Shown: positions 1 through 10,352, numbered from the stretch's first letter. The stretch: 64,000 nucleotides of DNA from Mesorhizobium sp. WSM4311 (GCF_002295115.1 NZ_NSFV01000008.1:186001-250000), one strand, 5' to 3'. Made by a program: numbers and translations. Notes: a model not told the origin generated them from the letters alone.

Positions 1-146
1 TCAGCGGCGCCTATGACGGCCCTCCGCTGCAGCAGTCGGACATCGAGGACCGGCAGAAGAAGCTCCAGGACTTCGTTGCCAAGAACAACCAGGACTTCGC
101 CAAGAAGCTCAAGGACGAGCAGGACAAGGCCAAGACCGCCAACTGA
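1..146 (+). CDS. C-terminal fragment of an unidentified protein (left edge)
   Basis: An open frame enters from the left edge and stops at TGA 144-146, giving about 47 C-terminal residues. The tail is very rich in Lys, Asp and Gln and looks like a soluble helical, coiled-coil-prone end. A strong bidirectional terminator follows 31 bases later, which supports a real gene end. I do not recognise the family from this piece; the rest lies outside the window. Confidence 0.6.
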   Translation, partial: SGAYDGPPLQQSDIEDRQKKLQDFVAKNNQDFAKKLKDEQDKAKTAN

Positions 147-176
147 TCACCGGCTTCGGTCGCTCCCAAGCCAATG

Positions 177-204
177 AAAAAGCGGGGTCATGCCCCGCTT
201 TTTT
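177..204. terminator. bidirectional intrinsic terminator
   Basis: Arms AAAAAGCGGGG and CCCCGCTTTTT form an 11-bp stem around a 5-nt loop, with a T run after it on either strand. It sits between two convergent genes, the edge fragment and hspQ, and can serve both. Confidence 0.9.
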
Positions 205-245
205 CGTGTCTGGCCTTTCCTGACGGCGGCCGGAATGCCGGAAGG

Positions 246-569
246 TCAGTGCCTGGACTGGCGTTTCGGCTCGTAACGCCCGTCCGGCCTCTTGTCGAAC
301 ATCTCCTTGATCTGCGGATGGCGGACCGGCTCGCCTGACCGATCCTCGAGGAGATTCTGCTCCGACACATAGGCGATGTACTCGGTTTCCGAATTCTCGG
401 CGAGCAGATGGTAGAATGGCTGATCCTTGCGCGGCCGCGCATCGGCGGGGATAGCTTCGTACCATTCGTCGGTGTTGGCGAATTGAGGGTCGACGTCGAA
501 AATGATGCCTCGAAACGGAAACAGCCGGTGGCGAACCACCTGTCCGATCGCGAATTTGGCCGTTTTCAT
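246..569 (-). CDS. hspQ: heat shock protein HspQ (YccV/hemimethylated-DNA-binding domain)
   Basis: A 107-aa protein matching the HspQ/YccV family over its full length. It has the N-terminal signature KFAIGQVVRHRLFPFRG followed by FDVDPQF and the aromatic core around QPFYHLL. In E. coli HspQ is a small heat-shock protein that binds DnaA mutant protein and acts as an adaptor for Lon. The frame continues upstream of this start, but homology begins at MKTAKF and the bases before it contain GGTGAG, so ATG 569-567 was chosen. It lies 149 bases downstream of the UbiH-type gene, on the same strand. The function in rhizobia is inferred from the family. Confidence 0.9.
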   Translation of the reverse strand: MKTAKFAIGQVVRHRLFPFRGIIFDVDPQFANTDEWYEAIPADARPRKDQPFYHLLAENSETEYIAYVSEQNLLEDRSGEPVRHPQIKEMFDKRPDGRYEPKRQSRH

Positions 570-718
570 CGTACTCACCACTGAATTCCTTGACTTTATT
601 TGGCGCAGACTCCGAGTCAATTCAATCCCGAAGCGTTCGAGCGCCTTCAAGCTACGCAGAATGCGACGCAAAGGTTTTGATTGATGTCGCGATGTCGCGA
701 TAAAAATCCGCAAAATCG

Positions 719-1933
719 CTACTGCTGCCGCATGGGTTTCCGCAGGCCGCCCGCGAGTGCTGCAAAACCACTGCCGGGGCGAAGCCCTTCGCGCATGAAG
801 AAGGCGCGCAGCGGTGCAAAGCCGCCGAGCACGCCGAGACCGGCGCCGCGTGCCATCTGCGCCGGCAGCATGTCGGAGAGCAGCGACATGTTGAGCAGGT
901 TGACCGCGCTGCTGCGCGCCAGAATGTCGGGACGACGCTTGAAATCGTAGGCGGCAAGGACCTTGGCCGCGCCTGGATCTCCGCTATTTTCTTTTGCAAT
1001 TCCAACCAGATCGTCAATATCCCTGATGCCAAGATTGAGGCCTTGCGCACCGATCGGCGGGAACACATGCGCGGCTTCGCCGACAAGCGCCACCCTGTCC
1101 CGTGCGAAACGCAGGGGCGTCACGGTCGAAAGCGGATAGATCTGGCGGCCCGGCTCTACCGTCACCCGACCCAGCATCGACTGCATCTGCTGCTCGACCC
1201 GCAACGAGAGCGTTGCGTCATCCAGGGCGGCAAGCTCCTTGGCGGTCTCGGGCTTCACCACCCAGACGAGGCTTGAGCGATTGCCGGGCAACGGAACCTG
1301 AGTGAACGGACCGGTTTCGGTGTGGAACTCGGTCGAGGTGGAGGCGTGCTCACGGCTATGGCCAAAATTAAGCACGAGCGCGGCCTGCGGATAGGCGTGC
1401 GAGCCGGTCGAAATGCCTGCCGCCTCGCGCGCAGGCGACTGGCGACCATCGGCGGCGACCGCCAGTGACGCGCCAACCTCGCTGCCGTCAGCGAGGACGG
1501 CATGGGCCCGATCGGCATCGAGATGCCAGGTCCTCACCATCGACCTGCGCCATTCGATCCCGGAATGGGCGGCGACCTTGTCGGCAAGCGCCGGGCTAAG
1601 CACGCTGTTGGGCAGGTTCAGCCCGAACTGGTCCTCATCGATCTCGCTGGCGCGGAAGGTGACGACGGGGCTGCGGATCAGCCGGCTGGTCGCGTCGACG
1701 ATGCGCATGACTTTCAAGGGAGCGGCCTTGGGCCTGATGACTTCGAGGACCTCGAGCCGCTCAAGCACCTTCAGGGCAGGGTTCATCAGCGCCGTGGTGC
1801 GGCCATCGGGGGCCGACGCCTCGGGCCCCACCAGCGTCACCGGGAAGCAGGCATCGGCAAAAGCAAGCGCCGCGATCAGTCCTGCCGGACCAGTGCCGGC
1901 AATCAGTATCGGCGCTGTTTCGTGATGCTCCAA
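719..1933 (-). CDS. UbiH/UbiF/VisC-family FAD-dependent monooxygenase
   Basis: A 404-aa flavoprotein hydroxylase, probably for ubiquinone ring hydroxylation. The N-terminal GTGPAGLIAALAF loop (residues 13-25) is the Rossmann dinucleotide-binding motif. The DG motif is near ADGRQSPAR, and the FAD ribityl motif reads VALVGEAAHVFPPIGAQGLNLG, with GEAAH in place of the usual GDAAH. The only usable start is TTG at 1933, because an in-frame stop lies upstream without an intervening ATG or GTG; no clear ribosome-binding site is visible. It is divergent from the DUF2182 gene. Which ring carbon it hydroxylates (UbiH, UbiF, UbiI or UbiL type) cannot be decided from the sequence. Confidence 0.85.
   Translation of the reverse strand: MEHHETAPILIAGTGPAGLIAALAFADACFPVTLVGPEASAPDGRTTALMNPALKVLERLEVLEVIRPKAAPLKVMRIVDATSRLIRSPVVTFRASEIDEDQFGLNLPNSVLSPALADKVAAHSGIEWRRSMVRTWHLDADRAHAVLADGSEVGASLAVAADGRQSPAREAAGISTGSHAYPQAALVLNFGHSREHASTSTEFHTETGPFTQVPLPGNRSSLVWVVKPETAKELAALDDATLSLRVEQQMQSMLGRVTVEPGRQIYPLSTVTPLRFARDRVALVGEAAHVFPPIGAQGLNLGIRDIDDLVGIAKENSGDPGAAKVLAAYDFKRRPDILARSSAVNLLNMSLLSDMLPAQMARGAGLGVLGGFAPLRAFFMREGLRPGSGFAALAGGLRKPMRQQ
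1774..1781 (+). other. KOPS-type octamer GGGCAGGG, points toward dif
   Basis: Exact GGGNAGGG on the plus strand, inside the ubiH-type gene. Confidence 0.5.
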
Positions 1934-2045
1934 GATCGGTTTCCGGCTTGCGATGCGAGGCGGGCCACCAGACCTGCCAGTCGAGAAGCATATAGGTCAG
2001 TTCATGCGGCTTGATCAACGCGGCGATTCGGCTCATTCGGGTGTC

Positions 2046-2933
2046 ATGACCGGCCCCCAGGACGATTTCAGCCATCTCGACCGCGCCGGCCGCGCCACGG
2101 CTGATATTGCGCGCAACCCGCGTTTGACGGTCAATATCGTCGTCGGCGCCAGCATTCTGCTCGCCTGGTCGTCGCTGGCCACGATGGCGATTCGCGGCGC
2201 CGAGGCCAGGGGCAGCGCGCCCGGCGACATGCTCCTGCGCGGTCTGCCGCAGCTGCCGCTGCCCGATTTCCTGGAGCGGTTCTTCGCGCTCTGCCTGTCG
2301 CCGGCGCCGCTGGATGCAAGCATCGTCCCGCATGCCCTGGCGCTGATCCTGATGTGGTTCCTGATGGCGGTCGCCGCGATGCTGCCGTCGGTGGCACCGA
2401 TGATCCGCACCTATTGTGAGATCGCCGATACGGCCCGGATCAAAGGCGAGCCGGTCGTCCATCCGCTGGTACTGGTTGCCGGCTATCTCGGTGTCTGGCT
2501 CGCCGCCTCGATGCTGTTTGCGGCGCTGACATTGGGCGTGCATGCATTCGCCGCGTCCGGCGAAATCTACGATCCGCTGCTTGGCGTTGCCGGGGCGCTT
2601 GCACTGCTGGTTGCAGGCCTCTACCAGTTCAGCGGCCTCAAGGAGGCCTGCCTGAAAAAATGCCGCAACCCGTTCTCGATCCTGTTTTCGAACTGGAGCG
2701 CCACGCCGATCCGCGTCTTCCGCCTTGGTGCCGTGCAAGGCATCTGGTGCCTCGGCTGCTGCTGGGCGCTGATGCTGGTGATGTTCGCAGTCGGCGTGAT
2801 GAACATCTTCTGGATGGCGCTGATCGGCGTGTTCACCCTGATTGAAAAACAAACCACGGGCCGTCTTCCAACCCGGCTGGCCGGTGCGATACTGCTTGTC
2901 TGGGCAGCCGCGCTGTTAGTAATCTCGTTGTGA
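2046..2933 (+). CDS. DUF2182 integral membrane protein
   Basis: A 295-aa polytopic membrane protein with about six hydrophobic segments (near residues 20-40, 95-115, 145-165, 185-205, 235-260 and 275-295). It resembles DUF2182, the predicted metal-binding integral membrane family. It is followed after 14 bases by a DUF1326 protein, a pairing that recurs in bacteria, so the two probably work together at the membrane. The start at ATG 2046 is a choice: an in-frame ATG at 2004 with AGGTCA upstream would add 14 residues. The substrate or ligand is unknown. Confidence 0.8.
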   Translation: MTGPQDDFSHLDRAGRATADIARNPRLTVNIVVGASILLAWSSLATMAIRGAEARGSAPGDMLLRGLPQLPLPDFLERFFALCLSPAPLDASIVPHALALILMWFLMAVAAMLPSVAPMIRTYCEIADTARIKGEPVVHPLVLVAGYLGVWLAASMLFAALTLGVHAFAASGEIYDPLLGVAGALALLVAGLYQFSGLKEACLKKCRNPFSILFSNWSATPIRVFRLGAVQGIWCLGCCWALMLVMFAVGVMNIFWMALIGVFTLIEKQTTGRLPTRLAGAILLVWAAALLVISL

Positions 2934-2947
2934 GTGGGGGAAATTCA

Positions 2948-3562
2948 ATGACAGATCAGGGCTGGGCAATGAAAGGAGAGCTCGTACTCTCCTGCAATTG
3001 CACGGTTTTTTGCCCTTGCGTGCTGTCGCTCGGCAGCCACCCTCCGACCGAGGGCTACTGCCAGACCTGGGCAGGTTTCCGTATCGATGCCGGCCATTTC
3101 GGCGAGGTCGACCTGTCCGGCCTCAACCTTGGGCTGATCATGGAAATCCCCGGCTACATGAGCCGCGGCAACTGGACCGCGGGCCTCTTCATCGACAAAC
3201 GCGCCTCGATCTACGCGGTCAAGGCCTTGACGAGGATTTTCACCGGCAAGGCCGGCGGAACCACATCGCTGCTGTCGATCCTGGTCGGAAAATTCCTGGG
3301 TGTCGAACAGGTGCCGATCACCTATGAGACACGGGACAAGACGCGTATCTTCCAGATACCGAAGATCATCGATGGCGCGGTCACGCCAATCGCGGGCAAG
3401 GATCGCGAGAAGGATACGGTGATCACCAATTCGGAATACTGGATTGCACCGGAGATCATCGTGGCGAGGTCCGACAAGAGCAAGATGCGAGCCTTTGGCC
3501 GCAACTGGAATTTTGCCGGTCGCTCGGCCGAAATCTGCAAGCTGGATTGGCGGGGCCCGTGA
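2948..3562 (+). CDS. DUF1326 protein with CxC...CxC motif
   Basis: A 204-aa soluble protein of the DUF1326 family. The N-terminal motif SCNCTVFCPC (Cys16, 18, 22, 24) is the family hallmark and looks suited to binding a soft metal or to redox chemistry. The start ATG 2948 is preceded by GGGGGAAATTCA, a good ribosome-binding site, and was preferred over an upstream in-frame start that overlaps the DUF2182 gene. It is co-transcribed with DUF2182 and its stop overlaps the GTG start of pcs. No biochemical function is established that I can cite; a metal-related role with DUF2182 is inference. Confidence 0.85.
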   Translation: MTDQGWAMKGELVLSCNCTVFCPCVLSLGSHPPTEGYCQTWAGFRIDAGHFGEVDLSGLNLGLIMEIPGYMSRGNWTAGLFIDKRASIYAVKALTRIFTGKAGGTTSLLSILVGKFLGVEQVPITYETRDKTRIFQIPKIIDGAVTPIAGKDREKDTVITNSEYWIAPEIIVARSDKSKMRAFGRNWNFAGRSAEICKLDWRGP

Positions 3563-4392
3563 GCAAGAACACATCGGCCAGGAACATGGCGGCACGGAAA
3601 GCCGCCAAGAAGCTCACGGACCGGATTCCGCGACCGAAGAAGAAGGTCACCTGGCCGCAGGCGAGGGCGTTCTCGGTCCATCTGCTGACGGCGTCAGGCT
3701 CGTTCCTCGCGTTCCTGTCGCTGGTGGCGGCGAGTGAGGAACGCTGGACGGCAATGTTCTGGTGGCTTGGGCTGGCGCTGTTCGTCGACGGCATTGACGG
3801 GCCTATCGCCAGGAAGCTCGAGGTCAAGGAAATCCTGCCGACCTGGTCGGGCGAGCTCCTCGACAACATCATCGACTACGTGACCTACGTGCTGATCCCG
3901 GCCTTCGCGCTCTACCAGCGCGGCTTCATGGGCGAAGGTCTGTCGTTCCTGTCGGCGGCAATCATCGTCGTCTCCAGCGCGATCTATTACGCCGACACCG
4001 GCATGAAGACGAAGGAGAATTTCTTCAAGGGCTTCCCCGTGGTCTGGAACATGGTGGTGTTCACGCTGTTCGTCATCGAGCCCGGACAATGGGTATCGTT
4101 CGCGGTGGTGGTGGTAGCCGGTATTCTGACCTTCATCCCCATCAATTTCATTCATCCGGTGCGGGTCGTGCGGCTGCGGCCCATCAATCTCACAATGACC
4201 CTTTTGTGGTGCGCCTTCGGCGCGCTTGCTCTCGCACAGGCGGCACTTGCCGCCTTCTACGACCAGATCGGCGTGTTGGGCGCACAGGTCAGCACCTTCA
4301 TCAAGATCGGCATCACCATTACCGGGCTTTACCTGGCCTGTATCGGTGGCATCATGCAGTTCTTTCCAAATCTCGGCGCCAAAAAGGCCTGA
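3559..4392 (+). CDS. pcs: phosphatidylcholine synthase (CDP-diacylglycerol:choline transferase)
   Basis: A 277-aa membrane enzyme that joins choline to CDP-diacylglycerol in one step to make phosphatidylcholine, a route typical of rhizobia, Brucella and other host-associated bacteria. The CDP-alcohol phosphotransferase signature is present as VDGIDGPIARKL, then SGELLDNIID with the spaced aspartates. About eight hydrophobic segments follow. GTG 3559 overlaps the upstream stop (GTGA) and follows a G-rich stretch. ATG 3586, preceded by AGGAAC, is an alternative and would give a length closer to the roughly 240 aa of the Sinorhizobium enzyme. The N-terminal 35 residues are basic. Confidence 0.93.
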   Translation: MSKNTSARNMAARKAAKKLTDRIPRPKKKVTWPQARAFSVHLLTASGSFLAFLSLVAASEERWTAMFWWLGLALFVDGIDGPIARKLEVKEILPTWSGELLDNIIDYVTYVLIPAFALYQRGFMGEGLSFLSAAIIVVSSAIYYADTGMKTKENFFKGFPVVWNMVVFTLFVIEPGQWVSFAVVVVAGILTFIPINFIHPVRVVRLRPINLTMTLLWCAFGALALAQAALAAFYDQIGVLGAQVSTFIKIGITITGLYLACIGGIMQFFPNLGAKKA

Positions 4393-4420
4393 CGAGCCGC
4401 TCCCAGAGGAATCCCGGTCC

Positions 4421-5398
4421 ATGTCCAAAGCTATCCGCATCCACGCCCATGGCGGCCCGGAAGTTCTGACCTATGAGGACGCCGATCCCGGCCAACCGGG
4501 TTCTGGGCAGATCCTGGTCAGGCATACGGCGATCGGCCTCAACTTCATCGATGTCTATCATCGCTCCGGCCTTTATCCGCCGCCCGGAGGCTTTCCTCTC
4601 ATTCCGGGCAGCGAGGCCGCCGGCGTGGTGTTGCAGGTGGGCCAGGATATCGACTGGCTGAAGCCGGGAGACCGGATCGCCTATGTCGTAACGACAGGCG
4701 CCTATGCCGAGGAACGCGTCATCGATGCCAGCCGGGTCGTCAAGGTTCCGGACGGCATCAGTGACGAACAGGCGGCCGCAATGATGCTGAAGGGCATGAC
4801 CGCCGAATATCTCCTGCGCCGAACCTTCAAGGTGAAGGCGGGCGACACGATCCTGTTCCATGCCGCTGCCGGCGGCGTCGGGCTCATTCTCGGCCAATGG
4901 GCGAAACATCTGGGCGCAACCGTCATCGGCACTGCAAGCTCGACCGACAAGATCGAGCTCGCCAAGGCGCACGGCTTCGATCATGTCATCAATTACAGGG
5001 AGCAGGATTTCGTCGCCGGCGTCGCGGCCATCACCGGCGGCAAGAAATGCGACGTCGTCTACGATTCGGTGGGCAACGACACATTCCCGGCCTCGCTCGA
5101 CTGCCTCAGGCCGCTCGGCATGTTCGTCAGCTTCGGCCAGTCGTCGGGACCGATCCCGCCCTTCTCGATGTCATTGCTGGCACAGAAGGGCTCGCTGTTC
5201 GCCACCAGGCCGACGCTGTTCGTCTACAACGCGAAACGCGAGGACCTCGACGCCTCCGCGGCCGCGTTGTTCAAAGTGGTGCTCAGCGGCGCCGTCAAGA
5301 TCCAGATCAACCAGCGCTATGCGCTGAAGGATGCGGGCAAGGCGCATGCCGACCTCGAGGGGCGCAGAACCACAGGGACGACCATTCTCATCCCTTAG
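4421..5398 (+). CDS. qor: NADPH:quinone oxidoreductase (zeta-crystallin type MDR)
   Basis: A 325-aa zinc-free medium-chain dehydrogenase/reductase. It has the GroES-like N-terminal domain (GLNFIDVYHRSGLYPPP), then the nucleotide-binding AAAGGVGLILGQWAK motif, and no zinc-ligand cysteines. This is the pattern of E. coli QorA, which reduces quinones with NADPH. The start at ATG 4421 has AGAGGA about 10 bases upstream. It lies 28 bases after pcs and probably belongs to the same transcript. Physiological substrate not determined. Confidence 0.9.
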   Translation: MSKAIRIHAHGGPEVLTYEDADPGQPGSGQILVRHTAIGLNFIDVYHRSGLYPPPGGFPLIPGSEAAGVVLQVGQDIDWLKPGDRIAYVVTTGAYAEERVIDASRVVKVPDGISDEQAAAMMLKGMTAEYLLRRTFKVKAGDTILFHAAAGGVGLILGQWAKHLGATVIGTASSTDKIELAKAHGFDHVINYREQDFVAGVAAITGGKKCDVVYDSVGNDTFPASLDCLRPLGMFVSFGQSSGPIPPFSMSLLAQKGSLFATRPTLFVYNAKREDLDASAAALFKVVLSGAVKIQINQRYALKDAGKAHADLEGRRTTGTTILIP

Positions 5399-5437
5399 TC
5401 CCGCCGGGCTTGCTATCCCTTGAATTTCCGCTGAAAT

Positions 5438-5456
5438 TCTTGAAGCTCTTTCAAGA
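5438..5456. promoter_or_regulatory. inverted repeat between qor and the ABC operon
   Basis: Perfect 7-bp arms TCTTGAA and TTCAAGA flank GCTCT. It lies 39 bases after the qor stop and about 90 bases before the first transporter gene. No T run follows, so it is either a weak end-of-transcript hairpin or an operator for the transporter. Confidence 0.4.
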
Positions 5457-5517
5457 CGCGTGCCGCTTTCCGTTGAGAGCCGGCGGCGCCTACCATGTTT
5501 GCGGGAACACAGAACAT

Positions 5518-5533
5518 ATCTGGTGAACCAGAT
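5518..5533. promoter_or_regulatory. candidate operator of the BMP-type ABC transporter operon
   Basis: A perfect palindrome ATCTGGT-GA-ACCAGAT lies just upstream of GGGAGG and the GTG start at 5544. TGGT-NN-ACCA cores are common in operators of GntR-family regulators, so a ligand-controlled repressor is a reasonable guess. No regulator gene is adjacent. Confidence 0.5.
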
Positions 5534-5543
5534 GGGAGGCACT

Positions 5544-7105
<1,562 letters not shown>

Positions 7106-7109
<4 letters not shown>

Positions 7110-8236
7110 TGCGCCTCGAACTCGTCAAACGCCCGCAGCGCTCCGCGCTGTTTTCAGCCCTGTCGCCGTTCATCGCCTTCGCCCTGACGATCATCGCCGG
7201 TGCCATTCTGTTCGCTCTGCTCGGCGTCAATCCGCTGACCGCGTTCCGGATCTATTTCATCGAACCGATCAGCCAGGTCTGGCAGTTGCATGAACTGGCG
7301 ATCAAGGCGGCACCGCTGATCCTGATCGCGGTCGGCCTGTCAGTCTGTTACAAGGCCAACATCTGGAACATCGGGGCCGAGGGCCAGTTTATTTTCGGCG
7401 CCATCTTCGGCTCGGCCATTCCGGTGCTGTTTCCGCAATTCGAAGGCCCGCTGGTGTTGCCGCTGATGCTTTTGCTCGGCATGGTCGGCGGCGCGGCCTA
7501 TGCGGCGATACCCGCGTTTCTGAAGACCCGCTTCAACACCAACGAGATCCTGACCAGCCTGATGCTGGTCTATGTCGCCCAGCTCTTCCTCGACTGGCTG
7601 GTGCGCGGCCCATGGCGCGATCCGCAGGGCCATGGTTTCCCGCAGACGATCCAGTTCGGCGACTCCGCCGTGCTGCCGGAACTGATGCCGGACGCCGGAC
7701 GCGCCAACTGGGGCTTTGTCTTCGCGCTGGTTGCCGCGGTGCTGATCTGGATCCTGATGGGTCGCATGCTCAAGGGCTTCGAGGTGCGTGTGCTGGGTTC
7801 CAGCCCGCGGGCAGGGCGCTTTGCCGGTTTCGGCCTCAGCCGCATGGTGTTCTTCGCCTTCTTGCTGTCGGGCGCGCTGGCCGGACTTGCCGGCATTTCT
7901 GAAGTCTCCGGCGCCATCGGGCAATTGCAGCCGGTGATTTCGCCCGGATACGGCTTCACCGCCATCATCGTGGCGTTCCTCGGCCGCCTCAATCCGCTCG
8001 GCATCATCGCCGCGGGCCTGGTTCTGGCGCTGACCTATCTCGGCGGCGAGGCGGTGCAAAGCGCGCTCGGCATTTCCGACAAGGTGGCGCGGGTGTTCCA
8101 GGGCATGCTTTTGTTCTTCGTGCTCGGCTGCGACACGCTCATCCACTACCGCATCCGCCTGATCGGCCTGGCGCTGACGGAACAAGAAGGCGCGGCAAAG
8201 CTCGACGCTGCACCGAAGTTGAAGGAAGCCCGCTGA
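7106..8236 (+). CDS. BMP-type ABC transporter permease 1
   Basis: A 376-aa polytopic permease of the BPD_transp_2 (LivH/YufP-like) family. It overlaps the ATPase gene by 4 bases (ATGA), so translation is probably coupled. The conserved cytoplasmic coupling region is near RVLGSSPRAGRFAGFG, and a GLAGISEVSGAIGQLQP stretch follows. It carries about nine hydrophobic segments. It should form the heterodimeric membrane channel with the next gene. In this class, imported substrates are nucleosides or purine bases; the exact substrate here is not known. Confidence 0.92.
7809..7816 (+). other. KOPS-type octamer GGGCAGGG, points toward dif
   Basis: Exact GGGNAGGG on the plus strand, inside the first permease gene. 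Confidence 0.5.
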
Positions 8237-9156
8237 TGGACATCACCGTCAACATCCTCCTGACCATCGCGACGGCGGCGACACCGCTGTTGATCGCTGC
8301 GATCGGCGAACTGGTGGTCGAGCGCTCCGGCGTGCTCAATCTCGGCGTCGAAGGCATGATGATCATGGGTGCGGTCGGCGGCTTCGGGGCCGGCTATCTG
8401 ACCGGCTCGCCCTGGATCGGCCTTTTGGCGGCGATCGCCATGGGGGCGCTGTTCTCGCTGCTGTTCGCCGTCATGACGCTGTCGCTGGCCACCAACCAGG
8501 TGGCGACCGGCCTGTCGCTAACGCTGCTCGGCCTCGGCCTCTCCGGCATGATCGGCACGAGCTTCGTCGGCCAGCCCGGTGTCAGGCTGCCCAATCTCGA
8601 CATTCCAGGCCTGAGCGCCATCCCGGTCGTGGGCAAGCTGCTGTTCGGCCAGGATCCGGTGTTCTACATCTCGATCGTGCTGACCGCCGCCGTCATGTGG
8701 TTCCTGTTCAAGACGCGGACCGGGCTGACGCTGCGCTCGATCGGCGACAGCCACACCTCGGCGCACGCTCTCGGCATCAAGGTCATCCGCTACCGCTATC
8801 TCTCGGTGATCTTCGGTGGGGCCTGCGCCGGTCTTGCCGGCGGCCATCTGTCGCTGGTCTACACGCCGCAGTGGGTCGAGAACATGACCGCGGGCCGCGG
8901 CTGGATCGCGCTGGCGCTGGTGGTGTTCGCGTCGTGGCGGCCGTGGCGGGTGCTGGCCGGTGCCTACATCTTCGGCGCGGTGTGGATCGGCCAGCTTCAT
9001 GCACAGGCTTTTGGCATTCCGGTGCCCTCGCAGATGCTTTCTTCTCTGCCCTATCTGGCAACCGTCGTGGTTCTCGTTCTAATCTCGCGCAACAAGCGTC
9101 TGACGATGATGAACACGCCGGCATCCCTGGGGCAGCCATTCGTTCCGGATCGTTGA
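8236..9156 (+). CDS. BMP-type ABC transporter permease 2
   Basis: A 306-aa permease, shorter partner of the preceding gene (YufQ-like). The start codon overlaps the previous stop by one base (TGATG). The N-terminal motif LVVERSGVLNLGVEGMMIMGA is typical of this permease subfamily, and GDSHTSAHALGIKVIRYR marks the ATPase-contact loop. Eight to nine hydrophobic segments are visible. It is followed after 51 bases by the binding-protein gene. Confidence 0.92.
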   Translation: MDITVNILLTIATAATPLLIAAIGELVVERSGVLNLGVEGMMIMGAVGGFGAGYLTGSPWIGLLAAIAMGALFSLLFAVMTLSLATNQVATGLSLTLLGLGLSGMIGTSFVGQPGVRLPNLDIPGLSAIPVVGKLLFGQDPVFYISIVLTAAVMWFLFKTRTGLTLRSIGDSHTSAHALGIKVIRYRYLSVIFGGACAGLAGGHLSLVYTPQWVENMTAGRGWIALALVVFASWRPWRVLAGAYIFGAVWIGQLHAQAFGIPVPSQMLSSLPYLATVVVLVLISRNKRLTMMNTPASLGQPFVPDR

Positions 9157-9207
9157 CAAAAACAAAAAGACGGGAAGCTCCAAGGCTTAACACAGAGAGG
9201 TAACACG

Positions 9208-10275
9208 ATGAAAAAACTGCTTATTGCCCTGATGACGACGACAGCGGCACTGTCGCTGGCCGCGTCCGCGGAGGCTGCCGAAAAGTTGAAGGCCTGCTGG
9301 GTCTATACCGGCCCGATCGGCGATTTCGGCTACTCCTACCAGCACGACCAGGGCCGGCTCGAAGTCGAGAAGGCGCTCGGCGACAAGGTCGAGACCGCCT
9401 ATCTGGAGAACGTCTCCGAAGGTCCCGATGCCGACCGTGCTTTCGAGCGTCTGGCGCGCGAAGGCTGCAAGCTGATCTTCGGCACCTCTTTCGGCTTCAT
9501 GGATGCCGAGGTGAAGGTCGCCAAGAAGTTCCCGAAAGTGATGTTCGAGCACGCCACCGGCTACAAGACCGGTGACAATCTCGGCATCTACAACGCACGC
9601 TTCTACGAAGGCCGTTATGTGCTCGGCCAGATCGCCGCCAAGGAATCGAAGTCCGGCGTTGCCGGCTACATCGTCTCCTTCCCGATTCCCGAAGTGGTGA
9701 TGGGCATCAACTCCTTCATGCTCGGCGCGCAGTCGATCAACCCGAACTTCAAGGCCAAGATCGTCTGGGTCAATTCGTGGTTCGATCCGGGCAAGGAAGC
9801 CGACGCCGCCAAGGCGCTGTTCGATCAAGGTGCCGACATCATCGTCCAGCATACCGATTCGACCGCCGCCCTGCAGGTCGCCGAGGAGCGCAAGCTGCAT
9901 GGCTTCGGCCAGTCGTCCGACATGATCAAGTTCGCGCCGAACGCGCAGCTGACCTCGCTAACCGACGAATGGGGTCCGTACTATATCAGCCGGGTACAGG
10001 CAGCCATCGATGGCACCTGGAAGCCGGACAATGTGTGGCTCGGCATCAAGGACGGCGCGGTCAAGCTCGCGCCCTACACCAACATGCCCGACGACGTGAA
10101 GGCGATGGCCGAGGCAACCGAGAAGAAGATCGCCGGCGGCTGGAACCCCTTCACCGGACCGATCGCCAAGCAGGACGGTACACCGTGGCTCAAGGACGGT
10201 GAAGTCGCCGATGACGGCACACTGCTCGGCATGAATTTTTACGTGAAGGGCGTCGACGACAAGCTGCCGCAGTAA
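9208..10275 (+). CDS. BMP family (PnrA-like) ABC transporter substrate-binding protein
   Basis: A 355-aa periplasmic binding protein of the BMP/Med/PnrA family, which binds purine nucleosides or related bases. A Sec signal peptide (MKKLLIALMTTTAALSLA, cleavage after AEA near residue 22) is followed by the mature start EKLKACWVYTGPIGD. GAGAGG precedes ATG 9208. It is the last gene of the transporter operon and is followed at once by a strong terminator. The binding gene being last and separated by 51 bases suggests it may be expressed at a different level. Ligand identity is inferred from the family only. Confidence 0.92.
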   Translation: MKKLLIALMTTTAALSLAASAEAAEKLKACWVYTGPIGDFGYSYQHDQGRLEVEKALGDKVETAYLENVSEGPDADRAFERLAREGCKLIFGTSFGFMDAEVKVAKKFPKVMFEHATGYKTGDNLGIYNARFYEGRYVLGQIAAKESKSGVAGYIVSFPIPEVVMGINSFMLGAQSINPNFKAKIVWVNSWFDPGKEADAAKALFDQGADIIVQHTDSTAALQVAEERKLHGFGQSSDMIKFAPNAQLTSLTDEWGPYYISRVQAAIDGTWKPDNVWLGIKDGAVKLAPYTNMPDDVKAMAEATEKKIAGGWNPFTGPIAKQDGTPWLKDGEVADDGTLLGMNFYVKGVDDKLPQ

Positions 10276-10300
10276 GCGGCGCATCACATTTCGAACAGGA

Positions 10301-10325
10301 AAGGGCGCCGCGAGGCGCCCTTTTC
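10301..10325 (+). terminator. intrinsic terminator after the ABC operon
   Basis: A 9-bp stem AAGGGCGCC / GGCGCCCTT with loop GCGA, followed by TTTT. It lies 25 bases past the binding-protein stop and may also work for rimO on the opposite strand. Confidence 0.88.
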
Positions 10326-10352
10326 ATTTGCTGGGAGAAAGTGACGAAACGC

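Noticed and set aside
1934..2045. A protein-like minus-strand stretch (KPHELTYMLLDWQVWW) between ubiH and DUF2182, perhaps a gene remnant
   Set aside because: It is short, has no ribosome-binding site, and cannot be joined to any recognisable family; the region is better explained as a divergent promoter.
1761..2852. A 363-codon minus-strand open frame opposite the DUF2182 gene
   Set aside because: It is rich in His, Gln, Arg and Asp with no domain, typical of the antisense of a hydrophobic GC-rich gene, and it also runs into ubiH.
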